This document shows, in pieces, positions 44,615-56,715 of a stretch of 64,000 nt of DNA. The position numbers and the translations under genes were made by a program. The stretch's first letter is position 1. Each line of letters begins with the position of its first letter. The notes under the pieces are model-generated. The model had not been told where the DNA came from and made no database searches. It worked only from the letters and a program-made list of their open reading frames with translations. The DNA is taken from positions 171,226,147 through 171,290,146 of the forward strand of contig CM071597.1 in NCBI GenBank assembly GCA_036435485.1, in the 5' to 3' direction. Source of the stretch: Saposhnikovia divaricata. Taxonomy: Eukaryota; Streptophyta; Magnoliopsida; Apiales; Apiaceae.

Positions 44615-46340
44615 TTAAATATTTAAATAAATATTTTTCCATTATTTCTTTAATGAATATTGTTTTGAATATTCATTTGAGTTTTATTTATTTAATGAAT
44701 ATTATTTTGAATATTCATTTGAGCTTTAATTATTTAACAAATATTATTTTGAATATTCATTTAAGGTTGATTTATTTAATGGATATTATTTTGAATATTT
44801 ATTCGAGGATTTATTTAATTAATGAATATTTTTATATATTCATTCGAGGGTTATTTATGAGCAATATTTTATATTAAGAATATTCTTTAAATATTTATGA
44901 TTTAATAAATATTCAAAGAATATTTATTTAATTCTTTTAACTAGTTTTAAAAATGATTTATTCGAATATTATCTTCGACCTTCACTATTATGTAAAATAT
45001 TTATGAGTCTTATTAAGATTATTTTTATCAAGGGAAGGTTCCCAAAACTCTATTTTTCATTTAAATCTATCTTCCAAATTATAAGGGAACCTTACCTGAG
45101 AGCTGTTATTTATTTTGTTTGACTGCCCGGTCATAAATTTTTTGAAACTATTCTTTTCACTCGCAACTTGGTTGCTATTCATCAAATTGAGTCTTTGTAT
45201 TACTTCCTCATCATTCGAGGGATAAGATTGTTAGAACAAGTCGATATCCATTAACAAGCAACAGCTTGGGAAATATTGGTGAATTTTTCTTTCCAACTAG
45301 ATACGACTACTTTGTGGAGTCTTATCAACAAGTCTTATATTTGGGGAAAGGGGGACGAACTTTACATTTCAGAGTCATGGATTTACTCGAACTAGGAGTA
45401 TTTGTGTAAGGTGTAAGAGGCTGTGGGACAGTCCATCATTGAAACTGGTATAAGAGGTTGTGGGACAGTCCATCTTGGAAATAGGGTCCGAGTGGCGCCG
45501 GTCCCGTCTAAGCCCAAAGATGGCTAGGGAGATCCGGCGTATGGTGGTGTCCATATGTTCTTCCTTCTACATGTAGAGAAACAAATTTTGAGATGCACGA
45601 CCTGCGACTGATCATCGTAAGGTGGTGTCATCTGGCGCGACATACTCCAGTATTAGTTCATCATCCAAATCTATTTATTTTCTGCAACATGAAGTATCAC
45701 TCGTGTTGACAGGGTTTGAAAATTGTTCAGAACTAAAAGTACCTTTACTTACCTCGTAACTTCATCTTTTACATTATACTAGTGTCTTGTTCGTATCATG
45801 CATGGCATATGGTTTCAAAGATATTTTTTTACTGTTATATATTATTGTTCAGTTATACATTATTTTTGGTGGGCTATTGCTCACCCTTGCTTTATTTATT
45901 ATATCACAACAACAGCTAGGTCTGTTGGCCCGCGTAAGGCGCACTCGGCGCAAGCAGGTAACCCCAGTCGTAGGACTTCCCGCTGATATCGTTGCTGCCA
46001 TTGCTGAGGTACGAGCAACCAGTAGACTAGACTTGCAGCTTTTGTTTATTATCCTTTATTATATGTATGACTAATGTTAATCAATGGCAGAAACTATTAA
46101 AATTATGTTTTAATCATTTTGGGTTGTAATAACTTATAAGTAGAGACTTATTTCATTTTGGATCTTGTAAGTAGAGACTTATTTCAATTTCATCTCTTGG
46201 ACTATAACTGGTTGTGTGATGTGATATTATTGCGGGGTCATAGCATGCAGTTTATTTATTTTGATTCAAGTGCAAGTTTTATTTATGGAAAATGAGACCG
46301 TAACGACCAGGTCCCCGACCCCAGATCTGGGGCTGTTAGA
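44615..46340 (+). repeat. Truncated 5' LTR of gypsy-C, inverted relative to gypsy-B
   Basis: This is the last ~1.7 kb of the same LTR family in plus orientation. It is the reverse complement of 40559 to about 42212 and lacks the first ~3 kb of the LTR. It includes the 42-bp A+T minisatellite (44640-44830), the small LTR ORF (45787-46074) and the end ...CCCCAGATCTGGGGCTGTTAGA before an intact primer site. The junction with gypsy-B falls in A+T-rich sequence at 44612-44620. Confidence 0.88.
45787..46074 (+). CDS. Small conserved LTR ORF, gypsy-C copy
   Basis: This plus-strand copy of the frame at 30167-30448 has LARVRRTRRKQVTPVVGLPADIVAAIAEV with Leu in place of the internal Met, and a different upstream start. 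It is of uncertain coding status. Confidence 0.3.
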   Translation: MFVSCMAYGFKDIFLLLYIIVQLYIIFGGLLLTLALFIISQQQLGLLARVRRTRRKQVTPVVGLPADIVAAIAEVRATSRLDLQLLFIILYYMYD

Positions 46341-46344
46341 GAAA

Positions 46345-46356
46345 TGGTATCAGAGC
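46345..46356 (+). promoter_or_regulatory. Primer binding site of gypsy-C
   Basis: TGGTATCAGAGC, a perfect tRNA-Met match, lies four bases after the LTR end. It fixes plus orientation. Confidence 0.92.
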
Positions 46357-46496
46357 GAGAGTTATATATCCCAAGAGATGATGCGACGTTATATAATAAT
46401 AAATTCACTAAGATAATAAGAATTCTTGCCAAGTTCACCTAAAACCCTTACGGGAACTTTTTAAGTATCATGATAGTAACATAGTTCGTATTGTGT

Positions 46497-47275
46497 AGGC
46501 GAGCAACATCTCTGACCCTGAGGCTTTTGAGCGACAGCACGATGAGGACTTGCTCCGGACTACAGACCCATACTATGAGCATCTGGGAGATGAGGATTCT
46601 GAGGAGGAGGACCCGGAGGAGGTCCAGGCAGTTGAGGATATTGAGGTTATTGAGTCTGACGAGGAGGACCCGGAGGAGGTCCAGGTAGCTGAGGATACTG
46701 AGGTTATTACTAAGGATTCTGACGATGAGGATCCAGAGGAGATCAAGACTATAGCTGAGATTAGGGTTATGGAGGAGGACACTGATATGACTACTGAGCA
46801 GGTTATGGATGCGGTTATAGAGCAGATAGTGGATGAGGGTGTTGAGGGACATATTGATGAGTGAGTTGATGATGCTATTGGGAGTTTGGGACTTCGTTTG
46901 CCACCACTCCCTACTGAGAGGGCCCCTACCCCACCACCCTTGCATGTGAGCCCTTTTCCTGAGGAGTTTGAGGAGTTTACCCCCGAGCCGCAGCAGGCAG
47001 AGGCGGTACCTCTGGCAGAGCCAGCTACCCCACCCCATATCCCGATAGAGGGGATACCAGTATGTGTGCATAACTATATTATGAGCAGACTTTCTACAGA
47101 TCTGGCGATGGTTGAGGCCAGGCTAGCAGAGTCCAGGATGGAGCTAGCAGCTGAGAGAGCTGCCAGGATGAGACACCAGGGCGGGAGGCGTGTTAGGTCT
47201 CGAGCTATGCATAGGGCAGTGACCCGTATTGAGCTGAGGGCCCGGATGAGGGTTCAAGGGTTACCTACTGATTGA
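46497..47275 (+). pseudogene. Gypsy-C leader ORF upstream of gag, one in-frame stop
   Basis: One frame runs from about 46497 (no clear ATG; TTG at 46550) to TGA 47273-47275, broken only by TGA 46862-46864. It encodes an acidic N-terminal part with two to three ~20-residue repeats (EEDPEEVQAVEDIEVIESD type), a Pro-rich stretch (LPPLPTERAPTPPPLHVSPFPEEFEEF), a putative coiled coil (RLSTDLAMVEARLAESRMELAAERAARM) and an Arg-rich C terminus (GGRRVRSRAMHRAVTRIELRARMR). It lies between primer site and gag, as extra leader ORFs do in some plant gypsy elements. I recognise no domain and assign no function. G+C is higher than in the flanks. Confidence 0.65.
46600..46745 (+). repeat. Imperfect coding tandem repeat in gypsy-C leader ORF
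   Basis: Two full units and part of a third (57-63 bp) begin GAGGAGGACCCGGAGGAGGT. All are in frame and preserve acidic character at protein level. Confidence 0.8.
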
Positions 47276-47781
47276 GATGGCAGGGTATCCAGGATAGATG
47301 CTGATGTGATCTTTCGCATTGCTATGGCGAGGGTTAGGGCTTTGGGCCACACTGGTGGCTGATTTCAGAGACAGTGATGTAGTAGTCTAGTCTTCTAGTC
47401 ATGTATGGACGTGGTAGTGCCGACTTTTGTAGGATAGTTTCATTGTATTTAGTTTCCCTTTTACTGACTAGACAGATAGACCATGTATTTCACTTTTGAC
47501 TAGATGTTGTTAGGATGGTTGTACTTCTAAACTGTCGATGTGACTCAGATTATGTATCTTTCAGTACCATGTATATATTTGTTTCCTTTCAGTCAGTTTA
47601 GTTCTGTTGTGACGCGATCACAATTTTATTAGATTATTTTCTGCACGTACTATTTTTGATTAAGTTGCGATGAGATATAGAACTGTGGGATCCTAAATCC
47701 AAATATGTAATAATTTTGCAAGGAGGAATCTTTAAAGCAAGCCAATTAACCTAATGTGTAATTGTCCAAATTTTCAGTAAG
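47276..47781 (+). other. Spacer between gypsy-C leader ORF and gag
   Basis: About 500 bp of T-rich untranslated sequence; no motif or ORF recognised. Confidence 0.6.
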
Positions 47782-48072
47782 ATGCCTCCACGAAGAATGG
47801 GAACTAGGGCTAACCCCCGTGAATCTATTGACCAAGAAAGCCATAACCAACAAGGGGAAAATCCCGAATATGATGAAGCACAAGATGAGGATTATATTGA
47901 ACAAGAGGATTCCCAGTATGGGGCAGCAGACGAAACCTTTTACACTGAGGAGTTCGAGGAAGAAATAGAAGGAGCAGAAATTGAAGTTGAGCAAGAAGGG
48001 GAGAACCAAGATAGAGACCCCATGGGTCAGTTTATGAATCTACTCAAGCAGAATTTGGACCGTTATCCCCAA
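47782..48072 (+). pseudogene. gag: Gypsy-C gag, N-terminal fragment
   Basis: The ATG at 47782 gives MPPRRMGTRANPRESIDQES, the usual basic start of plant Ty3/gypsy (chromovirus-type) Gag. A strongly acidic stretch follows, then DPMGQFMNLLKQNLDRYPQ, where the capsid region should begin. At 48073 the frame runs into element D (TGTGACACCCC...). The rest of gag and all of pol are absent from the window. The open frame to 48147 is a chance extension into the insert. Confidence 0.8.
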
Positions 48073-49814
48073 TGTGACACCCCCCAAATCCGGGGTCAGG
48101 AGATTTGGTCGTCACGCAAAAATTCTCAAAATAAAACATCAGTTTAATAATAATCATCCACTTGTGATTTTCCCACACTGGAAGTATAACGTCTGTGACC
48201 CCAAACATACCAAGATCTTTTAAGGTTATAGGTCTAGAAACAAGAATCCAAATTCCATTAAATAGAAAGTATTCCTTCTTTACAACATTCTCTTTGATCA
48301 AACCTTAAACCACTGGTGTAACCCGATAAGAAGTACGCCAGGCTAACTAGACCATTACATAATAATAATAAATATTAGAACTCAATTATATAAAATAGAT
48401 CTTACACTAAATGCAGACATCCTGAGCCAAGTCAACTTCGAAATAGCATCACGCCTCTTCTCTTTCTGAACTGTGCGGATAAGTCTCGCCAAACTACCTT
48501 ACTGAAATGTTAGAATTACAACAGCAAGTATGAGCGAAAGAAATACTCAGCAAGTGTATAAAAATTTTGATATGAAACCAGGATAAGTGGGGCATAAAAT
48601 CAACTGAAATGTAAAACAGTTTATAGAGAAAACTGAATCAACAACTGTGATATAATTCAAATCATCACTGAAATCATTTGGCATGTCATAAAAATGAATC
48701 ATCTGCCAACTCACAATATATAATAGCCATTCGGGCGATATGGATTGGATACACTTTACTGAAACACCATTGCCCCCTGATCAGGTTCAAAAGCAATGGG
48801 ACCCTTTATACTCCACTGGTACAGCTATACCCGTGTGTATAATCCGGATTTCATGAGGGTACCAAAATAGGCAAGAAATGTTAGCCTATAGGAAGATGGA
48901 ATGGTTACCATATCCTCCTTAAATATTGCTGGACCATGAAATCATCATGGCCTCCTACGCTTTAATAACTTCCAATCCAATAGAGCAATTTCCGAGTTCA
49001 ATAGGAAATGCTTAGTTTCACATACAGTTCACATCCCTATTATTTACTACGATAATAAGGATATGAAGAGTTTATCTTAAACAATTCCCCACATCAAGGG
49101 TACCAATATCAAGCAACTGTGTTCGCACAAAAATATTTAAGAACCACAAATAGCTCTGAACAATAACTATTTGTCATGATATGAATAAATGAAACAGAAA
49201 ATAAAAAGTGTTTAGGATGATCAAGAAAATACTTGCCTCAGATCCTTAGCTAATACGTAGCACCGAAGTAATACAACTATCTTCTTCTATTTTACGGCAT
49301 CAAAATCTTCTATTTCGATCATTCGTTGGTTTGACACTCTTGCGATTGTCACGAGTCTGATCCGCTGACATCGAGCCCGCGCGTCTACTTCTATAGTCAA
49401 ACATAAGCTAGTACTTCAGTCTTCAGACGAAAATTCTGACATTCTATAAACGCTTGCAAATTTACTTCGAATGTATTAACAATGCTTACTGTTGTGGGAG
49501 GATTTTAGCACAACTACGTGGAGGCCGTTGCTGGAATAGCGCCGTAAAATATGGAATCGCCCAACTGCCCAGAAAGGCTCACAGTCGAAGATTTATGGCT
49601 AGCCGCCCGGGAAGGCACACGGCTAGGGTTACCGAAGAACACGGGAAGGTGTTTTGGTGATGATTGGGGCTGAATCTAAGGGATAGAGCTCAAGGACCAT
49701 CTGTTGGCCAGCCAAGAACCCTAATTTGACTGTGTCACACAAGAGTGCACGTGCTCTAGCTACTCAAGGAGTGTAAAGTGTCGAAGAAAATCCCGTAAAC
49801 TGCCTACATACCAC

Positions 49815-49822
49815 TATTTATA
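49815..49822 (-). promoter_or_regulatory. TATA box in element D
   Basis: TATAAATA on the minus strand with GTGG context is the likely LTR promoter of element D, pointing toward its left edge. Confidence 0.45.
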
Positions 49823-50099
49823 GTGGATCAAGCCCCGATGTAGTTCTTCATTGATAAGTTCGACTGTTTGTGATGATTTATCCTCTCTCCAGTGGGATGA
49901 TGACTGTTGTTGCTGATATAAATCGTGTATCAACTGATTGTGATGTAGTTATCAGGTTTCCAAGCCTTATCAGGACTGTTGGAAGCCTATCCACTGATGT
50001 TTATCTCATGAATGAAGGATTTATCATGTATATATGATGTATATCCTCGAATAACTGAATAATTATCCGTTTAGAGGTGTATTTCAGCTGTAGAGACGT

Positions 50100-50620
50100 G
50101 TTCCTAAAAAGTAGGAGGCGCGCCTTATCTGAACTGGCAGCCTAATCAGGCTTCCGGCGGAAGCTGGGGGTACCACCCGGTAGCCTGACTCCGGTAACCT
50201 GACTCCGGTAGCCCAACTATGGAAGCCATAATGGAAGCCTTATCCGATGGCTGTCCTAGTCTAAATCTGTGTTTCTGCCAGGCTTCCGGGGAAGCTGGGG
50301 GTACCACCCGGTAGACCCTCCGGTAACCCAGTTATGGAAGCTATTCTGGTAAGCCATCTCTGGTAGCTATACTAGAAGCTATGTAATGATGTCTATGGGT
50401 TGTAGATCATCCATGGGAGGCCATTCCCAGGACCCTTATCGTCATATCTACCTGCTACCTATCTCATGGTAGCCCCTATGGGTTGTCATAGGCTCTTGGA
50501 ATCCTGTTATCCGGGAGCCATGCCATTCGGGAGTCCTTCTACCTGGGAGCCCTATTATCTTGGGAGCCCTGTTATCAGTTTTCATGGGTTACCACGGGTA
50601 CCTTGGAAGCCCTCTAAAAC
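50100..50620. repeat. Degenerate GGAAGCC/CCGGTAGCC repeat field
   Basis: Many imperfect short units such as CCGGTAGCCTGACTCCGG, GGGAGCCCTGTTATC and GGAAGCTGGGGGTACCACCC occur. A longer block (CTTCCGGCGGAAGCTGGGGGTACCACCCGGTAG) recurs at 50153 and 50283. The same vocabulary returns at 58190-58500 and 59270-59580. Confidence 0.75.
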
Positions 50621-51352
50621 ATCCTCTTTCCTTGTGGATTGGACCCAAAACTCATAACGGGCCTAAATCTGATCCATGCGAGATTTTGGTCACAACAACT
50701 ACCCCCCGGTTCCTTGAAGCATGAGTGCAAGAGGAACCAGAACAAGGTAATGTCCAATCCTTTCTTATTATTCTCTCGGAGAAGTACACATCTTCCACAT
50801 CGTGTTCCCAAGCTTACATGAGCTAACTCGTCGTAAGAAACAGGAAACACTCTGCTTCTGCATGCATATTTTGATGTGAGTTTTCAAATCAAGGATATCT
50901 TCTATTCACTTCGTATCATTCGTGGTACTCCGGTTGGCATCATATCATGGGGCTACCGGCTTCTGGCATTTCTTTTTTAAACATCATGACTTTACGTTCT
51001 GAGATGCTTCCTTTCTCTACCAATTTGGCCTTCATATAAGAATCTTTTGATGTCTGGAAGCTTCTGTGGCTGGAGGGATGCCTCAAGCGTCCAAAACCTG
51101 GGCTACCAAGACAACTAGAAAATGAGATAAGTAACGAGGGCTAAGTAGCCCTTAAAGATAATGCACAAGATCACACATATTTGATGCACACATGGAAGTA
51201 TGAATATGCTAGTGCAAATGATTTTGTAAAAAATGTATGTTGTCGCTTCTCCAATCAAGTAGGACCTTGGCGAACACACTTTTTCAAGCATTGTGCCACA
51301 ATTTTCAGATGTTTCCATTATTCCAACGCATTGGATCCCCAAAGAAATTGTT

Positions 51353-51432
51353 GAGTATTTTGAGGACTTCTCCTATAATGAGTATTTTGAGGACTTCTCC
51401 TATAATGAGTATTTTGAGGACTTCTCCTATAA
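51353..51432. repeat. 27-bp tandem repeat, three units
   Basis: Units GAGTATTTTGAGGACTTCTC... start at 51353, 51380 and 51407 with no substitutions visible. As 27 is divisible by 3, it gives a repeated nonapeptide (ILRTSPIMS) in a 68-codon ORF of no known family. Confidence 0.92.
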
Positions 51433-51691
51433 GTTGTAAGTGATTTGTACTCGAATGAATTTTCAAGAGGCAACACATAATCTCATATGTGCACTTATGT
51501 CATTAATAATCTTGTATGCGTGTCTCAAGGGGAACCAATGGAAGGTCGTGGAGACACCTTCAATTGCTGCCATGTCTTTCCAAGTGGTAACATGTGGGGC
51601 ATATAGCGTGCCTAGGTACCTACTCGATAGTTTCAGCTAGCAATTTCGAAAAAATGTTTTATAAAACACGTGCATTGTGTGAATCATGATG

Positions 51692-51696
51692 ATTTT
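51692..51696. repeat. Target site duplication (left) of solo LTR E
   Basis: ATTTT is repeated at 56711-56715. Confidence 0.82.
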
Positions 51697-53149
51697 TGTA
51701 ACACCCCCAGATCCGGGGTCCGGGATCCGGTGGTTACGGTTTCCAATTCTGTCCACAACAATTGAACTTTCCTTAACATAAAATAAATTACGTCTCTATG
51801 ACCCAACACAACAATATAAAACACACCCGTTATAGTCCCAGAGATGAAATCAGAGTCACAATCAAATTTTTCTTAATCACATTATGAGTTCTTACAATCC
51901 AAAAGAATTTCAATATAATAACATACTCTTTGCCATCCATTTACATAAGTCATACTAGACTATATTCTTGGTACTGAAAGAATAAATATATCCTACCAAT
52001 AGCTTCTTCTTCAGCTCTGGTAGTCTCATCGTCCTCGCCCGCGTCGAGTGCGCCTTGTGCGAGTCATCTGGTCTAGCTGTTGTTGTGATATAATAATAAA
52101 GCAAGGGTGAGCAATAGCCCACCAACAATAATATATAACTGAACGATAAAGTATAACAGTTCAAAAGTATCTTTCAAACCATATGCCATGCATTTACGGA
52201 AATGATGCCAGTATAATAGGAACGATGAAGTTACAAGGTAACTTAAAGTATTTGTTTGTAGAAATAACTGCTACGTCAAAAGTAAGCGAGATATTCTCAT
52301 TGTTATTAAGAAGAGGAACTTGCATGAAAAGGTTGCAATTCCAGTTATGAACATTTTTCCAGTTTTGCCAACAGTAATCATGTTGCAGGAAATAAATAAG
52401 TTTGGATGATGAACCAATGATGGAGTATTCACCGCGCCCGCTGTTCCAATCTTGATGATCAGTCGAGATCGTACAGCTCAATTTAGATTTACTACCGGTA
52501 GAAGGAAGAACTGACGGCTTTACTTGTATACCGCCTTACTAGCTCTCCCCGGCCAACGGTTGGGCCAAAGGGGATGGACCGGCGCTACTCGGCCTCTTAC
52601 ACGACTCCTAGTTCAAATAGAATTCATGATTCTGAATGTAACGTTCGTCCCCCTTTCCCCAAGTATAATACTTGTTGATAAGACTCCACAAAGTAGTCGT
52701 ATCTAGTTGGAAAGGAAAATTTACCAATAACTCCCAAGCTATTACTTGGTGACGGATATCAACTTGTTCCAGTAATCTTACCCCTCGAAAGATGAGAAGG
52801 TAAGCAACGACTTAATAAGTCAACAGCACCCGAGTTGCGGGTGAAGGGAATACTTTATGACCGGGAAGTCGACAAGATAAATAACATTTTTCCAAGTAAG
52901 GTTCCCTTATTATTAAGGAGATAGACTCAAAGAAGAATGATGTCTGAGAACCTTTCTTGATATAAGATTAATAATAATATGACTCCGAAATATTTTCTGT
53001 AATAATCGAAGAAGATAAACCTTATCGAGGTTATATTAAGTATGGAATAAATATTCAGAGAATATTTATAGAGTTAAAATATTTAAAGAATAATTGGGAA
53101 TATGAAAGAATATCTTTAATCAGAGTATTTCTCAAAATAATCCCTGAAG

Positions 53150-53600
53150 AAATATCAGGAGAATATTTATTGAATAAATAAATATTTAAATGAATACTCA
53201 AAACAATATTCATTAATTAACAAGACCTGAAAAGAATATTTAAGGTAATATTCATAATTAATTAGGAATTTAAATGAATATTCAAAAGTAATATTCATTT
53301 AATGAATAATATCCTAAATGAATATCAAGTAATATTCATTTAGTAATCCAAGCCTTAAGGAATATTCGAGATAATATTCGATAATTAAATCAAGCTTCAG
53401 ATGAATATTAAAATAATATTCATCAAGTATTCAATATCTTAAATGAATATTCAAACGTAATATTTATTTAATAAAATAATATTCTAAAAGAATATCCAAA
53501 TAATATTCATTTAGTAGTCTCATCTTTAGAAGAATATTCGAAATAATAATCGATAATCAATTCGACTCTGAATGAATATTGAGAAATATTATTCGTTGAA
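53150..53600. repeat. Diverged A+T minisatellite in solo LTR E
   Basis: About ten degenerate units of the AATGAATATTCAA...AATATTCATT type are homologous to the 42-bp field of gypsy-B but longer and more diverged. Confidence 0.8.
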
Positions 53601-56375
53601 TAGTTACGTTCAAATAATTATTTGAAGTAAGGATCGTTAAAATAATTAGTTTCGAACGAATATTCAAATAATATTCGTCGCCCAAATAATAGAAAATATT
53701 TACTTAAATATTTTCCTCCGAGGTAATCTCGATATATCAAGGAATATTGACTCCCGGTCTATTTTTGATTAATAAGATGTATACGCCCTTCTATGAGGGT
53801 CTTACAATAACCGGCTTATAACTGATATATAACTATCTAGCTTATAAGCCAACAATAACATTCAGGGAACAAGTATATCAATTCAACTTGAAAGTAGGCA
53901 TGCATGCAATGGCATATGCATATCAGCAATCATATATATATATTTATTCAATCACAACAACAGCCTAAAAGAAGGGAATTGAAACTTGCCTGATAGTCGA
54001 GTACGGTAAGGGGTAGTGGTAGCGGGTCCCGGTTCAGCTTGGTGATCTATAAATAGCCAAGGCATTCGGGATTAATCACTTAACATATAAAAAGTTAAGT
54101 TATACTTAATTCGAAACACGTTCTCGAGTTATCTCGTTATACCCCTTTTAGTGGATTACTTTTATCACTGATCCGACCCGACATTCGTTCGTTAATACGA
54201 CATGTCATTGTACTTATACTTGGGACATACTTAAGTCATATGAGTTCTAAAGTTGATCGTTACGAACCAATACTATACTCCGAGTTTTATCGCCCGTTTT
54301 CTAAGTGTTTTACCGAAGTTATAAAAGAGTCGTCTTTTAGGGGTTCGTTCGCGTTTAACCTCGACTCGAACATTTTTAATAAATCGAAAAATGATCCTTT
54401 TGACATACGGTTTTCTTTCACACCTTCCTTTTTTACCTCTAGTATTTATTTACCAAGATTCGCCATGACGTTACATAGTTTACGAGGGTTCAATTACAGT
54501 TACGAATTCTCGGTTACGGTTTCGATATACTTTTAGTAAACCGGCCGTAACTCCTAAACCGTAAGTCCGTTTCACACGTTCCTTATATCAAAACGAAGCT
54601 TATAACATAACCTATCCTATCATGGCAGAAAAGGTTTCTGGACAGTAGGGTCTTGATATGAAAAATGGCACACAAAACATGATATTGTAAAATCGGACAT
54701 TATAACGGCTATGTTTACGCGTTTTCCAAAGTTTTTACACTTTATCACGATCACCCCATGATCAAATCAACCACTTAAACACATGATAAACATCATGACA
54801 AGATCAATAACATCTCCTTATAACAATCTCATGGATCATCAACCATAATCAACCACAAATCCATGGATCTAAGCATATAACTAACATATCAACCACAAAT
54901 CAACCAATACTTCTTATTACTCATATTATCTCAAAGTAAAAGCTATAGTTTAGGATTTTATACCTTCCTTGGAGTATGTAAGTCCTTAATAAACCTTGAT
55001 CAATCTTTATAACACCTTAACAAAGCTTGGATCATTCAAAAGAATCAAGAAAATCAAAGTTAGTTCTTGAAATCACTATTCACCCTAAACTTTGGTGATT
55101 TATTTGAAAATGGAAACAAAGGATTTTGAAGCTAGGATTTCTAGGAGATCATTTATATGAAATATGGGACTTACCATAATAATTTGGAGATCAAAAGATG
55201 GTTGGAAGTGGGATTTTGCTTCTTGAATTAGCTAGAAGTCGAATGGAATACATGGAGAGAGAATGGAGTTCTCTTGCTTGGCTTGCTTGATAATTTTGCA
55301 TAAAGTGATGTGTTTTAGAAAATATCTCATGTAAAGTAACTTTAATAAAGTGGTGTGTCATGGATGATGTCTTTTGGATGGATAAGTATTGGTGGTTTTG
55401 TGATTGAATGGTTAGATTAAGCTAAGCACTTGGTTATGTTTCTAAGTATGGTAGTTACTCTTGTAACTACTTAGTTACTTGATGTTATCCACTAGCACAT
55501 GCATGTATCTTGATCCCCTGCTTGTTTCCTTGTCCGGTTATTACTCAATTCATTGATCGTTCGTAGGAATATTTCACGGATTTCTAATTAGGGTTTACCG
55601 GGAATCCTTTTTAATATTAATACTTTCCTTCTCCATCTTTCATTCTAACTTTCTAGTTTATATTCCTTAAATCCATTCGTTAAATACTTAAGGCTATCAG
55701 TGTCCAGGGAACTCTCGGAGAAAATAAAAGTGCGGTTTTTCAGAATCCGACAGCTTTTACATACACTTATTTTCCCCCTGGATCACTAATACGAACTCGG
55801 AAATCCGTTCCGAATGCTTCTATATAGTGTCGTCTCATATTATTATATACTCCCACCAAACACTATTCATTCTGTATTCTTTATTCGTTCTCTTAGGGTG
55901 GTACAATTGTCCGTATTCTCTTTCGATCGTTCCTTAACCTTTTTACGGAACTACTGGATTAATCGTTATCGATCTGGATGACATGAGGGTAGTCTCTTGC
56001 TTGAAATTGCCATATCTTATTCCCTTAGAAGATAGATTATTCTTACCTATATTGTTACCCTTTAGCATTCTTCAAGACATAGAAATAATAAAGTCGAATT
56101 CCATTCATTCTTAAATCAAATATAATAACATCCCAAAATATCAAATCCTCAAAGTTAATATCTCAATTCTGGGATTATAATAATATTTAATCCACTGTCC
56201 GGTCAAATATTATACCGAAAAGAATTTGGAATTTCTGAATTCCGACCGTCTCTGCATTCACTTATTTCCTCCGCGTATTACTAATATGACTTCGAAACAT
56301 CCATATCACGTCCCGTACATAGGGTGGAGTGAAAAGTTTTCCAACTTACAAAATCACTATTCATCCACCAAATTA

Positions 56376-56450
56376 CTATGCACGTACAGGAAACACTATG
56401 CACGTACGGGAAATACTATGCACGTATGGGAAACACTATGCACGTACTCA
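56376..56450. repeat. 20-bp tandem repeat, about four units, in solo LTR E
   Basis: ACTATGCACGTACGGGAAAC-type units differ by one or two bases. They generate overlapping Thr/Met/His-rich ORFs in all frames; not genes. Confidence 0.88.
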
Positions 56451-56710
56451 TTTCCCTTCAAGGATCCATTAGCTCCTTCCTGGATGGTAGATTATTCTTA
56501 TCTAGGTTCTCAACCATCGAATTACTCTATTCTGACAATATACCAATGCATCAGGATCATTGTCCAAAGCAATATCCATTCATTACAATCATTGTTCTTT
56601 GAAACCACCATTCATTAGAGCTGGTGACCTTGTTGTCGAAATCATTGTTCTTCATTTTATCATTACTTAATAAAAAGTTTTAATTATATCCAAAATTTGG
56701 GGTTCTTACA

Positions 56711-56715
56711 ATTTT
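56711..56715. repeat. Target site duplication (right) of solo LTR E
   Basis: ATTTT is the partner of 51692-51696. Confidence 0.82.

Larger units (their letters stand above)
48073..51696 (-). mobile_element. Element D, left part (LTR-type end)
   Basis: It begins TGTGACACCCCCCAAATCCGG at the gag break, matching the edge pattern of the long LTRs here (TGTAACACCCC...ATCCGGGGTC). It is therefore likely the sense-strand 3' end of an LTR read on the minus strand. A minus-strand TATA box at 49815-49822 agrees. No second LTR, primer site or polyprotein is seen, and the element runs past the window end, so its size and class are unresolved. ORFs at 49454-49660 and 51115-51640 show no known family. Confidence 0.6.
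51697..56710 (-). mobile_element. Solo LTR E (gypsy-type, 5.0 kb)
   Basis: The 5014-bp LTR is flanked by ATTTT on both sides. On the plus strand it starts TGTAACACCCCCAGATCCGG and ends GGGGTTCTTACA, the same edges as the gypsy-B LTR and the same (minus) sense. It keeps the same internal landmarks in order: the small ORF remnant (about 52020), the GCTACTCGGCCTCTTAC block (52583), degenerate A+T repeats (53150-53600) and GGATGACATGAG (55974). It is clearly more diverged than the gypsy-B LTR pair are from each other. No internal domain is present, so it is a solo LTR. Confidence 0.88.

Noticed and set aside
46448..47071. 207-codon minus-strand ORF rich in Leu, Ser and Asn
   Set aside because: It is antisense to the gypsy-C leader ORF; the plus strand has the acidic repeats, coiled coil and positional logic, while this one is a composition shadow.
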